Assembly (NCBI RefSeq): GCF_900182985.1
Contig: NZ_FXUY01000001.1
Location: forward strand, 1,922,001 to 1,986,000
Source: Pseudomonas helmanticensis
Lineage (GTDB): Bacteria > Pseudomonadota > Gammaproteobacteria > Pseudomonadales > Pseudomonadaceae
DNA length: 64,000 bases
Direction of reading: 5' to 3'
Of this stretch, positions 55,751 to 64,000 are shown one piece after another. The notes under the pieces are model-generated. The model had not been told where the DNA came from, did no database searches, and saw nothing but the letters and a program-made list of their open reading frames with translations. Position 1 is the stretch's first letter. Every line of letters starts with the position of its first letter. The translations under genes were made by a program, and so were the position numbers.

Positions 55751-56257
55751 ATGAGCGAATTCGACGAACAGTTGAGAGAAATCATTCCCAGATTGCGCCG
55801 CTTTGCCGTGTCGTTAACGCGCAACAGCAGCAGCGCCGACGATCTGGTGCAGGGCTGTCTGGAGCGCGCCCTGTCGAATTGGGGCGCAAAACGCGCCGAC
55901 GGCGACTTGCGAGCCTGGCTGTTTGCGATCCTCTACCGGCAGTTTCTCGATGCCCACCGGCGCTCGCGGCGCTATGCGCGGATGCTCGAATTCTTCACCG
56001 GTCGTGACGATGCCGAGCCTTCGGTAGAGCGCACCGTGATTGCCCAGTCGACCCTGCAGGCCTTCGACCGTTTGCCCACCGAACAGCGCGCGCTGTTGCT
56101 GATGGTTTCCGTGGAAGGCCTCACCTATAAAGAGGTCGCCGAGATTCTCGGCGCCCCGATCGGCACCGTGATGTCGCGCCTGTCCCGCGCCCGCCAGGCC
56201 TTGCGCCAACTCAGCGACGGCGAAATCAGCAGCCCTTCTTTGCGGATACTCAAATGA
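55751..56257 (+). CDS. ECF sigma factor
   Basis: Sigma-70 family factor of 168 aa with only regions 2 and 4. Region 2: PRLRRFAVSLTRNSSSADDLVQGCLERAL...LRAWLFAILYRQFLDAHR. Region 4: RALLLMVSVEGLTYKEVAEILGAPIGTVMSRLSRARQALRQL. It overlaps the anti-sigma gene by 4 bp. Probable regulon: itself and the divergent catalase/cytochrome b561 pair, suggesting an oxidative or envelope stress signal. Confidence 0.93.
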   Translation: MSEFDEQLREIIPRLRRFAVSLTRNSSSADDLVQGCLERALSNWGAKRADGDLRAWLFAILYRQFLDAHRRSRRYARMLEFFTGRDDAEPSVERTVIAQSTLQAFDRLPTEQRALLLMVSVEGLTYKEVAEILGAPIGTVMSRLSRARQALRQLSDGEISSPSLRILK

Positions 56258-57009
56258 TCAGCCTGCCTCCCAGCGAGCATGATTTGCATGCTTACGTCGA
56301 CCACCAGCTCAGCGACGCCGATCGGCGTGTGCTGGAAGCCTGGCTGGCCAGTCACCCGGAACAGGCGGCAAAGCTGCGCGCCTGGCAACAGGATGCCCAG
56401 CAACTGCGCGCGGCGCTCGGCGGTGCCTTGCAGCAACCGGCCAATCCGGCACTTGAGCCGGCACTGATCCGCCAGCGCCGTCAGCGCCAGGCACGTCGCC
56501 ATCTGGCCAGTGCGGCAGTGTTGATGATCGCGGTCAGCGTCGGCGGTTTCAGCGGATGGCAGGCCCGCGAGATGACGCTTGTGCGCCCTTCCCTGTTACC
56601 GATGACCGACGCGTTGCAGGCTTATCGGCTGATCGCCCAACAAGGGATGTTGCCGGCCGATTACAAGGTCGACAGTGACGGTGACATGCAGCGCTGGCTC
56701 GATCGTTATTTCACTCGGGCCACTCGTTTGCCGGATCTGAAAGCCGCCGGGTTCGAACCGGTCAGCGGACGCTTGCTCAGCACCGATGAAGGGCCGGCGG
56801 CGATGGTGATGTATGAGGATGGCAGCGGGCACAAGGTGAGCTTTTATGTTCGCCCACCGGGACCGAAAAACACCTTTTTGCCGCGCGGCACCCGCAGTGA
56901 CGGCGATTTGCAAGCCGAGTACTGGTCGGGTGGCGGCTACAACTACGCAATGGTCAGCCCGACCGACTCGCCGGCGGCGCAACAGCTCAAGCATTCACTG
57001 CAATTCTGA
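56254..57009 (+). CDS. Membrane anti-sigma factor
   Basis: Protein of 251 aa. The N-terminal cytoplasmic segment (SEHDLHAYVDHQLSDADRRVLEAWLASHPEQAAKLRAW) is the zinc-finger-like anti-sigma domain type, lacking the second Cys ligands. One transmembrane helix (about 82-100, LASAAVLMIAVSVGGFSGW) leads to a periplasmic domain of about 150 aa. Coupled to the sigma gene by ATGA overlap. The periplasmic part probably senses the inducing stress. Confidence 0.88.
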   Translation: MISLPPSEHDLHAYVDHQLSDADRRVLEAWLASHPEQAAKLRAWQQDAQQLRAALGGALQQPANPALEPALIRQRRQRQARRHLASAAVLMIAVSVGGFSGWQAREMTLVRPSLLPMTDALQAYRLIAQQGMLPADYKVDSDGDMQRWLDRYFTRATRLPDLKAAGFEPVSGRLLSTDEGPAAMVMYEDGSGHKVSFYVRPPGPKNTFLPRGTRSDGDLQAEYWSGGGYNYAMVSPTDSPAAQQLKHSLQF

Positions 57010-57017
57010 ACCGCCCC

Positions 57018-57090
57018 TGTAGGAGCTGCGGCACGCTGCGATCCTTTGATCTTGATCGTAAAAAACAGGATCAAAAGATCGCAGCCTCGT
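57018..57090. repeat. Degenerate REP-type inverted pair
   Basis: TGTAGGAGCTGCGGCACGCTGCGATCC and an inverse GATCAAAAGATCGCAGCC around GATCGTAAAAAACAG, the same loop type as at 165-250. It lies between convergent anti-sigma and pilus genes. Confidence 0.75.
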
Positions 57091-57140
57091 TGCACTCGAC
57101 AGCGCCTGCAGGGGATGAGACCGGTCAGGAGGAAGTCAGG

Positions 57141-58118
57141 TCAAAAACCGACGTCGAGCACCACATTGTCCAGGTATGTGCCGGCCGGTGGTGTGGTCTG
57201 GTCGGTATAGATTTTTGCGTTGTAGTTGAAGATCTGGCTGCCGGTGCCCAAACCGTTGCCGGGATTGACCTCGGCATCGGTACTCGCGCGCCGCGCCGCG
57301 CCGACGCTGCCCCAGCGCGTGGTGCCGGCGCTTTTGAAAATGTCGTAGGCGAGGTAATTGCTCCCGGAAATCATCCGCCGCCGCCCGCCGGCGCTCAGCG
57401 GATTCTGGCCATCACTCAAACCCACCGTGTAGGCACTGCCCTTGGTGCAGGCCAGATTGATGGTCAGCCCGGTCACCGGGGTGAAGGCGCTGACCACCGG
57501 CGCGCTGCCGAAGGCAATGTTCGGCGCGGTAATCGTGCAGTCGTTGGACACGGTCAGGTTCACCGTCAGCGTGGTGGTTGCGCTGTTGATATCGCGCCCT
57601 AGGCAGATGGCGCCGATGCCGATCCCCGAGCAGTAATTCCAGTTCCAGAAAATGCTCAGGGTCTCGGTATACACCCCGGCGGCGACATTACTGCCGATGG
57701 TTGTGCCGAGGTAGAGCGGCACGGTTTTCGGCGTCGTGCCGTTGAGCAGGCCCAAGGCATCGATGATGCCGTTACGGGCAAAATCATAGGCGGTGCCGCG
57801 AGTCAGCGGGTAGCTGGTGCTGTTGTTGGCGTAGACCGTGTAACTGATGACATCGCCAGTCGGCCCGACCAGACCGCTTTGAGTCGAGGAAACCGTGCCC
57901 CAGAAATGGTCACCGCTGGTCAACAGTGACAACAGCGAACCGGTGCAACTCAACCCGCCATTGAGCGTCGAGCTGGGCTGCGAAACCGTGCGCACGGCAA
58001 TCGAACTGAGCGTACCGAATGCCGCCGGAGTAGTGCTGACCACCGAACACAACGCCTGCGCCGCCCCCGGCATCAGCAATGCCAGCCACAAGCAAAACCG
58101 TGCAACGCTCACTGACAC
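57141..58118 (-). CDS. Csu-type pilus tip adhesin (two SCPU domains)
   Basis: Secreted protein of 325 aa, about twice the size of the shaft subunits. Signal peptide ends near GAAQA. The first spore coat U-like domain (about 24-180) and second (about 190-325, SNDCTITAPNIAFG...GTYLDNVVLDVGF) match the CsuE layout. It is last in the operon and overlaps the usher gene by 10 bp. In Acinetobacter the CsuE tip binds hydrophobic surfaces through exposed loops; the same role is inferred here. Confidence 0.85.
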   Translation of the reverse strand: MSVSVARFCLWLALLMPGAAQALCSVVSTTPAAFGTLSSIAVRTVSQPSSTLNGGLSCTGSLLSLLTSGDHFWGTVSSTQSGLVGPTGDVISYTVYANNSTSYPLTRGTAYDFARNGIIDALGLLNGTTPKTVPLYLGTTIGSNVAAGVYTETLSIFWNWNYCSGIGIGAICLGRDINSATTTLTVNLTVSNDCTITAPNIAFGSAPVVSAFTPVTGLTINLACTKGSAYTVGLSDGQNPLSAGGRRRMISGSNYLAYDIFKSAGTTRWGSVGAARRASTDAEVNPGNGLGTGSQIFNYNAKIYTDQTTPPAGTYLDNVVLDVGF

Positions 58119-60466
58119 ACCAACGGCCCGATCAGCGGCACCTGGTTCTGGTTCATGTCGACACTGAATTGCGCCTGACAGGTTTTGCCGTCAGCCAGCG
58201 TCACCTGCAAAGTGTTATGCGCCTGAAGGTTTTCCAGATAGACCAGCCCGTCCCAACCGACCACCGTCCGCGTGCCACTCTCCTGATGCAGCACGCCAGC
58301 GCCCAGCGCCAGTTCGCGCTGCTGCGGATCGACCAGGATGATGCTCGCGGCAATCACCCGGCTCAGCGGGAATTCCAGCAGATAACCACTGCCGCGACGC
58401 ACGGCGATGCGTTGTTCGACGTTGGGGCTGCGCACATTCGGCGGCAGATTCAGCGGATCGATTTCGTACTTGCCACGGTAGTAGGCGCTGCTCCACGGCA
58501 CCAGCAGGTGACCATTCTTGTCCGTCTGGCCGACCTGCTGGTTCTCGTAGCGCACCGGAATATCGGCAAAACCATCGGTACTGACCACCACAAACGCATC
58601 GTCGATTCGATTGGCGGCGAACACTTGCCGATCCATCCACACCAGCGAACCACTGGCATCGGCCCAACGGGTTTCAGCGTCGGAAGTGCCGTAGACGCCA
58701 GCCTGCAACTGCACCGATTGCAGGCGCCAGGTCACGTCGGCCTGACGGTAATCGGCGCCATCACCCTTGGCGTAACCCAGATTGAAACCGACGCCGCCCT
58801 CGGTGGGCACCGCACGACTGTAATTGACCCGCTGCTGACTCTGGCCGGTCTTGCTGCGCTCGCTGCTGATCGCCAGGCTGCCGCGCAAGTCGAACGGAAT
58901 CACCAGTTGCGCCTGCACCGCCCATTTGCTGTCGCCGATCTCGCGGTTGGCCGAGAGATAGAAACTGCTGTTGCGCCACAGCGGTTTGCTCCAGCTCAGA
59001 TTGAGCAGTCGCGTGCGTGAATCGTCCGCCGCGCGCACATCGAAGTAGCCCGCACCGAGGCTGCCCCAACGATCGAGATTGAGGCTCAGGGTCGCTTGTT
59101 CGCTGCGGCGGCTGAGGCTGATGTAGGGAGTGTCGATCACGGTCAGGTCGGCGTACTGATCATGGCGTTGCAGGCGTTGGTAGGAAAAACTGAAACGCTG
59201 ATTGCTGTACTGGTAGCCGAGGCTCAGTTGCTCACCGACTTCACCGTCGAAACGGCTCTGGCTGAGCGCACTGTTGAGTACGCCGAAGTTACCCAGCCGC
59301 AGATTGCCACCGAGGCCGCCGAGGGTCAGTGAATCCGAAGCTTCGGCATGGCTTTCGAGGGTAAAGCTGTCGCTGACGCCATAACGCAGGCTGCCGGAGG
59401 TGACGCCGGTGCCGTAACTGAAATCCTTCAGGCCGTAGTCGCGGCGCAGCGTACCGGCAGCCACGGAAAAATCACTCAAGCCTTGTTGCAGCAGACTGCT
59501 GGTGACGTAGAACGGCAAGGTGGTCGACACCTGTCGACCGAGTGCATCGGTGGTCACCACCACGGCTTCACCGGCACCGTTGATGAACGGAATGTTGGTC
59601 AGGGTATAAGGGCCGGGCTGAAGATCGGCACTGCTGGACTTGTAGCCATTGATGAACAGATCCACTGACGACGGCACCGCCGCTTCACCGGCAAATTGCG
59701 GCAGCGGATAGGTCACCAGATCCGGGCGCACGGCAAAATCGCGCGAGAATTGCACACCGCCCAGCCGCACCGAACTGCTCCACGGCAAGGCACCGCTGAT
59801 CACGTCGCCGGCTTCGTAGGTGAGCATTCGCTCATCGTCCGAGTAGCGCCACGTGGTGTCGTAGCGCAAGTAGCCATTGTCGAGGGTGTTGAGCGAATCA
59901 CCGGACAGCGTGCGCCGGTACTGCCCAGTGTTGGACAGCGTGCCCCAGCTATCGAACAGGCGCACCTCGTTCCATGCGGCGAGATACGTGCCGGCATCGT
60001 CGGTGTCGTTGAGGTACAGATCGTAGTTGAACAGCGCGCCGAAACTGCTCAGCGCCGGAGTGCGTGGATAGGCCTGGCGATTACCGATGAATTGTTCGGG
60101 CAACCAGTCTGGCGGGACATCCAGCAACAGGCGCTGGCCGACGCTGTCGTAGTCGCTGTGCAGGCCCGGCAGGCTGTCGAGATCAACTTCCGCGCCGAGG
60201 TTGTCGGGCAGTTTCATGCCGGTTTCGCGCAACGCCGTAACCGGTATGAGCAGCTTCCCGCCACGCTGCTGCACCGCCACCACCCGTCCGGTATTCATCT
60301 GGTTGACCACCAGTTCGAGAAACAGCTGAGCATCACTCACCGCCTCCATGCCACTGGGTGGCGGCGGCAGTTCGCCGGCCCCGGAGGGTTGAACGAACAC
60401 CAGGCAACACGCGCCGGTGATGTGCCACAGCGGACGCTGAATACGGCGAGCCCATCCTCGGCTCAT
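58109..60466 (-). CDS. Archaic chaperone-usher pathway usher (CsuD-like)
   Basis: Outer membrane usher of 785 aa. Signal peptide near CCLVFVQPSGAGE, N-terminal domain, barrel with plug region (VDLFINGYKSSSADLQPGPYTLTNIPFINGAGEAVVVTTDALGRQ) and C-terminal domains ending GKTCQAQFSVDMNQNQVPLIGPLVCQ. It shares little sequence with the 26012 usher, as expected of the sigma/archaic clade. The Shine-Dalgarno is weak (GGACG). It lies about 100 bp downstream of the chaperone gene. Confidence 0.92.
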   Translation of the reverse strand: MSRGWARRIQRPLWHITGACCLVFVQPSGAGELPPPPSGMEAVSDAQLFLELVVNQMNTGRVVAVQQRGGKLLIPVTALRETGMKLPDNLGAEVDLDSLPGLHSDYDSVGQRLLLDVPPDWLPEQFIGNRQAYPRTPALSSFGALFNYDLYLNDTDDAGTYLAAWNEVRLFDSWGTLSNTGQYRRTLSGDSLNTLDNGYLRYDTTWRYSDDERMLTYEAGDVISGALPWSSSVRLGGVQFSRDFAVRPDLVTYPLPQFAGEAAVPSSVDLFINGYKSSSADLQPGPYTLTNIPFINGAGEAVVVTTDALGRQVSTTLPFYVTSSLLQQGLSDFSVAAGTLRRDYGLKDFSYGTGVTSGSLRYGVSDSFTLESHAEASDSLTLGGLGGNLRLGNFGVLNSALSQSRFDGEVGEQLSLGYQYSNQRFSFSYQRLQRHDQYADLTVIDTPYISLSRRSEQATLSLNLDRWGSLGAGYFDVRAADDSRTRLLNLSWSKPLWRNSSFYLSANREIGDSKWAVQAQLVIPFDLRGSLAISSERSKTGQSQQRVNYSRAVPTEGGVGFNLGYAKGDGADYRQADVTWRLQSVQLQAGVYGTSDAETRWADASGSLVWMDRQVFAANRIDDAFVVVSTDGFADIPVRYENQQVGQTDKNGHLLVPWSSAYYRGKYEIDPLNLPPNVRSPNVEQRIAVRRGSGYLLEFPLSRVIAASIILVDPQQRELALGAGVLHQESGTRTVVGWDGLVYLENLQAHNTLQVTLADGKTCQAQFSVDMNQNQVPLIGPLVCQ

Positions 60467-60567
60467 ACACGTTTTACGTCCGTCAATGGACTGAATCCTC
60501 CTGATACTGCGGTGGCCTGATACGGCTATGTCTGGCTCTCAGTCTTTGTCGGCCCACAACCACTCAA

Positions 60568-61356
60568 TCAGCGTGCCGGGGTAATGCTCTGCACCTGCGG
60601 CGCGCCATTGACCCGTACCTGCAACGCCGAATCCCCGGCCAGCGAACCCGGCGCCGGCCAGCGCATCACCGCGCCCGGCAGCACATAACCGAGCAAGCCT
60701 TCGGCCAGCGGTTTGCTCTGCCCACCCTGTTTGATCGCGACATCCGTCAACCGTGCATGCACCGCGCCCTGATTGCGCACCTCGACGTAGGGCCGACCAT
60801 CGACCGCCACCGTGCGCCAGCTCAATTGTGGCAAACCGATGCCCTTCGGATCTCGCGCACGCGTGCTGTCTTCCTTGCTCCACAGTCCCGCGCCGTAGGC
60901 AAACAGCGGCACCGAATAGCGCATCTGGAAGCGGATCGCTGCGGCGGTCTTGCCGCCGTCAGCAGAGGGTGGTTGTGCGGAAGGGATTTCGTCGATGATG
61001 ATGCGGTAGGCCAGTTCCTGACCCGGCGGCACCTCTTTGGTTCGGGTCAGGCGCACCAGTTGTTTTTGCCCCGGTTCGATCTTCGCCACCGGCGGGCTGC
61101 CGATCACGTCGCGCTGATTCTGGTATTGCTCCTCGAAACCGTTCTGGCTCCAGCCAAACACGCGGATCTGCAGATTGGCGGTCTCGTTGCCGCGATTTTC
61201 GAGCCACAGTGCACTGGCCTGTTGATCGGCTTCGAGCACCGGGTCGATCGGCCAGATCAACACCGAACTGGCGGCGCCGGCATGGCCTGTTCCGAGCATG
61301 AGCAGCGCCAGCATCGCACTTTGCAGTAACGCGTGCCGTGACATGAATGACCCCAT
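60568..61356 (-). CDS. Archaic pilus chaperone (CsuC-like)
   Basis: Periplasmic chaperone of 262 aa. Signal peptide to about GHAGA, then ASSVLIWPIDPVLEADQQASALWLENRGNETANLQIRVFGW, the archaic-type first strand, and KQLVRLTRTKEVPPGQELAYRIIIDEIP around the subunit-binding Arg. ATG 61356 is chosen because GGAG lies 8-9 nt upstream. Between the minor subunit genes and the usher, as in csuA/BABCDE. Confidence 0.92.
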   Translation of the reverse strand: MGSFMSRHALLQSAMLALLMLGTGHAGAASSVLIWPIDPVLEADQQASALWLENRGNETANLQIRVFGWSQNGFEEQYQNQRDVIGSPPVAKIEPGQKQLVRLTRTKEVPPGQELAYRIIIDEIPSAQPPSADGGKTAAAIRFQMRYSVPLFAYGAGLWSKEDSTRARDPKGIGLPQLSWRTVAVDGRPYVEVRNQGAVHARLTDVAIKQGGQSKPLAEGLLGYVLPGAVMRWPAPGSLAGDSALQVRVNGAPQVQSITPAR

Positions 61357-61390
61357 AGACCTGCTCCTTGTCGGCAATGGCTACTGCACC

Positions 61391-61891
61391 TCACCACGAC
61401 AGTTGCACCTGCAACACGTCGCTGTACGTCCCCCCAGGCTGATTGCCCGGTAGTTGCACCTGACCGTAAATCGGCAGGCTGATGTTGTTCGCATCGCTGT
61501 ACGCCACTGCCACGCTCTGGCCGATGCCCAGGCTCTGGCTATATGCCGCATCGCGAAACAGCGCATACGCCACCCGCGCACTGCCGCTGTTGACCTGCAT
61601 GTGCCGGCCACTGCTGTTGTACTGACCGCCATCGACGCTCATGTTCAGCGTCACCCCGGGCGTGCATTGCAATTGCACGCCACCGGTCAGCGCGACCTGC
61701 ACGGTGCCGGTGGCCAATGCCGAACGCGAGCCGAAATTCAGCCCGCCATAGTTCGACACACCGCCCACCACCAGGCATCCCGCCGTGACCGTGGCGCTGA
61801 CCTGGAAACTCTGACTGGTCGCCGCCGTCAGCGGCAGCGGTGCACTGCCCGCACAGAGCAGGAGCAGCGCGGCGCATCCCTGCCGGCGCAT
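61391..61891 (-). CDS. SCPU-domain pilus subunit
   Basis: Pilin-like protein of 166 aa. Signal peptide ends near LTAA; SQSFQVSATVTAGCLVVGG begins the spore coat U domain, and it ends GGTYSDVLQVQLSW. Two cysteines (TAGCLV, LQCTPG) form the expected disulfide. Fourth subunit gene in the operon; probably a minor or adaptor pilin. Confidence 0.85.
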   Translation of the reverse strand: MRRQGCAALLLLCAGSAPLPLTAATSQSFQVSATVTAGCLVVGGVSNYGGLNFGSRSALATGTVQVALTGGVQLQCTPGVTLNMSVDGGQYNSSGRHMQVNSGSARVAYALFRDAAYSQSLGIGQSVAVAYSDANNISLPIYGQVQLPGNQPGGTYSDVLQVQLSW

Positions 61892-61895
61892 GGCA

Positions 61896-62432
61896 TCAGA
61901 ACGTCAGTTCAACAGCGACGGTGTCGGTGTACGTGCCGGCCGGCAAACCGGCCTTGCCCACGGCCTGACCGTAGATATTCACGGTCTGCGCAACACCGGT
62001 ACTCGCGGCGAGATTGATCGTCCCGTCGATCGCCAACAGCTGCGAATGACCGGCATCGGTGTACAAGTCGTACGGGACATAATTGGCCACGCCGTCAAAC
62101 AGGGCGCGCGTGCCACCCGGTGATTTGCCGTCGTTGGCACCGGCGCGCACCTTGACCGTCGGCGTGGTGCCGCTGGAGCAAAGAATCGACAACGCCCCGC
62201 CGCCACCGCCGAGCACTTGCCCGGTGGCCGTGGTGAACAGGCTGTTGGCGGTGCCGAAGCTCAATGCACCGAAGTTCAGCCCGGTGGAACCACCGGCACC
62301 GTTGACCTGACAGCTGCTGATCAGGATCAGGCTGGAAGTGATCTGGCCGGTGACCGTGGTGGCGGCGTTGGCACTGGAAACCAGCGCCAGACCGAGCAGC
62401 GGCAAAGCTATCCTTGATGCAAACATACGCAT
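61896..62432 (-). CDS. SCPU-domain pilus subunit, CsuA/B-like
   Basis: Subunit of 178 aa. Signal peptide MRMFASRIALPLLGLALVSSANAA, donor-strand segment TTVTGQITSSLILISSCQVNG, YVPYDLYTDAGHSQ, and the terminal AGTYTDTVAVELTF. It is the closest of the four to the CsuA/B shaft pilin pattern that I recall, although it is third in gene order. Cys pair SSCQV and ILCSSG. Confidence 0.85.
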   Translation of the reverse strand: MRMFASRIALPLLGLALVSSANAATTVTGQITSSLILISSCQVNGAGGSTGLNFGALSFGTANSLFTTATGQVLGGGGGALSILCSSGTTPTVKVRAGANDGKSPGGTRALFDGVANYVPYDLYTDAGHSQLLAIDGTINLAASTGVAQTVNIYGQAVGKAGLPAGTYTDTVAVELTF

Positions 62433-62452
62433 GGTGTCCGTCCTCTACGGGG

Positions 62453-62986
62453 TTACCAGTCGAGCGTCACCGTCAGGGTGTCGGTATAGACCCCAGCCGG
62501 AACCGCGCGGGTATTCGCCACCACTGAGCCAAATACCGGAATGGGTATCTGCGCACCGCTGGTGACAGCGAAATTGTGTTGTTGGCCGATGCTGTAGCTC
62601 CGGGCGCCGGAGGGATCGACGAACAGTTGATAGGGAATGGTCTGGCGGCCATTGCTCAGGCGCCGGGTATTGCCGTCACCGTGGGTGCCGCCGTCGATAG
62701 TGACGGTGAAGCCGGTGACCGAAGGATTGCAGGCGACATTGAGTTTGCCGCTGCTGTCGCCGTCGAGACTGGCCTTGATCGGCGCATTCCAGGTGGGTCC
62801 CTGAAGACCGAAATCAAGTGTGCCAAGCTCACCCACCGGGCTGGCGGGATTGGAGGAGTTGGTGACTTCGCAGCCGGCAATCAGGATCAGCCGCGCGTGG
62901 ATCTGCCCGCTGACAGCCGCCTGCGCGTCGTCGGCGAGTAATGCCAGCGTACCTGCTGCCATGACCATCCAGTGTTTGCCTGTCAT
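62453..62986 (-). CDS. SCPU-domain pilus subunit
   Basis: Subunit of 177 aa. Signal peptide ends near DDAQA; AAVSGQIHARLILIAGCEVTN opens the domain, IPYQLFVDPSGARSYSIGQ is the conserved middle and AGVYTDTLTVTLDW the end. ATG 62986 is preferred to 63019 because it starts directly at the signal peptide, with a GGGACGGG stretch upstream. Confidence 0.85.
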   Translation of the reverse strand: MTGKHWMVMAAGTLALLADDAQAAVSGQIHARLILIAGCEVTNSSNPASPVGELGTLDFGLQGPTWNAPIKASLDGDSSGKLNVACNPSVTGFTVTIDGGTHGDGNTRRLSNGRQTIPYQLFVDPSGARSYSIGQQHNFAVTSGAQIPIPVFGSVVANTRAVPAGVYTDTLTVTLDW

Positions 62987-63090
62987 TGCGCCCGTCCCTA
63001 CTCCTTCAGGTGACTCCAACCCTTGCGTTCATCATTGAACGTCTTGACTGCACAACCCGAAACTTCCGGGTTGCCGGTAAAACCTCGCGA

Positions 63091-63612
63091 TCACCAGGTG
63101 ACCGTGACCTTGACCAGATCCGAATAACGGCTGACTCGCGGCACCTCGGTCAAACGCTCGATCCGTGCGTACAACGGCAACTCCACCGTGCCGCTGTCCG
63201 GCACGCGCCCGCTGACCGGCACATTCACCACCAGCGGCACACGCCGCGCGGCGTCCTGATACAGGCGATACGGAATCGGCTTGCTGTCAGCCGTACCGGC
63301 CAGGTAGCGAACCTCGCCGACGCCACCGTGCAGACCGCCATCGACACGCATTTGATACGGCGTGTCCGGATTGCATTCCAGCCGTGGCAAGCGTTGATTG
63401 GTCAGCGCTGCAGCCAATGGCCCGGCCGGGTCGTCGAGACGCGCGGTGCTGCCGAAATCGAGGACACCCAGTTGCTCGATGCCGGCCTCGCGCTGCTGGC
63501 CGATCAATTGGCAGCCGCGTTGCACATCGACGCGCACTTCGACCTGAAGATCCGCCGCGTATGCCGGTGCGCAAAACACTCCCAGCAGGCCCATGACCAC
63601 TCGTGCATTCAC
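63091..63612 (-). CDS. SCPU-domain pilus subunit, first gene of the Csu-type operon
   Basis: Subunit of 173 aa with GTG start. Signal peptide MNARVVMGLLGVFCAPAYAA, LQVEVRVDVQRGCQLIGQ, IPYRLYQDAARR and the terminal VSRYSDLVKVTVTW. It is the most divergent of the four. The operon promoter should lie in 63613-63899. Confidence 0.82.
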   Translation of the reverse strand: MNARVVMGLLGVFCAPAYAADLQVEVRVDVQRGCQLIGQQREAGIEQLGVLDFGSTARLDDPAGPLAAALTNQRLPRLECNPDTPYQMRVDGGLHGGVGEVRYLAGTADSKPIPYRLYQDAARRVPLVVNVPVSGRVPDSGTVELPLYARIERLTEVPRVSRYSDLVKVTVTW

Positions 63613-63899
63613 TGCCCCATTCCTTGTCAGGGATCGCTTGCGTTGGCGTTACTGTGTTTCAGGTTAGCAACGGACGGCGATTGCGCCAGTCGATTGGATC
63701 CACTGAACGGCCGGGATATGTTTCGAAAGGTTGGCAACAGGGCGAATCATGTCGCTGAAAATAGCTGTACAGCCCGCAGAATATTGTTCAGTAACCGCCC
63801 ATTCTCGATGCTCCGTGGTGGTCGCCCCGCTGAACGTCTGGTTACACTACCCCGCCGCGCTCAGTGGAGCCGGTTCGACCTGCCCGGAGTAACCCAGAG
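63613..63899. other. Intergenic region with divergent promoters
   Basis: About 290 bp between the leftward pilus operon and a rightward gene. I see no repeat or clear promoter. No RcsB-like box of the type at 15402 is present. GGTTACACT near 63841 may be part of the rightward promoter. Confidence 0.4.
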
Positions 63900-64000
63900 T
63901 GCCCGCCCGACTGCCCGACCGATCGCGACTGAGCCAGCGCTGGCCGGCGTTGCGCCGCTTGTTCGGCAAGGGCATGGCCGCCAGCGCCGGGCATGACGCC
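63900..64000 (+). CDS. Start of an unidentified gene cut by the window end
   Basis: Open frame from GTG 63900 to the end without a stop, at least 33 codons. GGAG lies 9 nt upstream. The visible N-terminus (PARLPDRSRLSQRWPALRRL) is Arg-rich and not recognised. Confidence 0.5.

Noticed and set aside
63613..63899. RcsB-like control of the Csu-type operon
   Set aside because: No match to the TARGRATCGYCTGA boxes found in this region on either strand.

Overview
The window is about 64 kb of a GC-rich Pseudomonas chromosome, most likely from the P. fluorescens group. Reasons: the cysS-glnS-ppiB-lpxH block, the liu leucine-catabolism genes, the small RNAs CrcY and PrrF, TamA/TamB, and many REP-type intergenic inverted repeats. 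It looks like ordinary chromosome. I see no insertion sequence, prophage, CRISPR array, tRNA or rRNA.

Layout. 0-2.2 kb: an AcoR-like sigma54 activator with a leftward sigma54 promoter at the window edge. 2.3-8.6 kb: an MFS transporter, then cysS/glnS (leftward) and ppiB/lpxH (rightward). 8.8-13.8 kb: a MarR-controlled tripartite EmrAB-type efflux operon. 14-15.3 kb: a DUF308-like membrane protein fused to a papain-like peptidase domain. 15.4-28.5 kb: eight co-directional genes forming a chaperone-usher fimbria with its own Roc/Rcs-type phosphorelay (tip adhesin, hybrid kinase, REC-EAL phosphodiesterase, second hybrid kinase with Hpt, RcsB-like regulator, pilin, chaperone, usher). Three RcsB-like boxes lie in front of the adhesin, the first kinase and the pilin. 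28.7-37.4 kb: tamB-tamA, a GNAT enzyme, xthA and a phosphate-binding/OmpA fusion. 37.5-40 kb: an acyl-CoA dehydrogenase and a LysR regulator.

40-49.8 kb: leucine/isovalerate catabolism (liuR, liuE, an acyl-CoA synthetase, liuABCD) with LiuR-type palindromes. The CrcY RNA, with a sigma54 promoter and a CbrB-like upstream site, sits between liuE and the acyl-CoA synthetase. 49.8-51.4 kb: an S24 repressor divergent from a DUF6124 gene, then PrrF behind a Fur box. 51.4-54 kb: an M14 carboxypeptidase and an MFS transporter. 54-57 kb: an ECF sigma/anti-sigma pair divergent from a catalase-like/cytochrome b561 pair, with the same GGAATAA-N14-CGTCT promoter in both directions. 57.1-63.6 kb: an archaic (Csu-type) chaperone-usher pilus operon. 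A gene truncated by the window starts at about 63.9 kb.

The most notable content is the self-contained fimbrial/c-di-GMP signalling locus and its RcsB-like boxes, with a second, unrelated pilus system 29 kb away. All assignments come from reading the sequence and from remembered family knowledge; no database search was run. Short-site coordinates may be off by a base or two.
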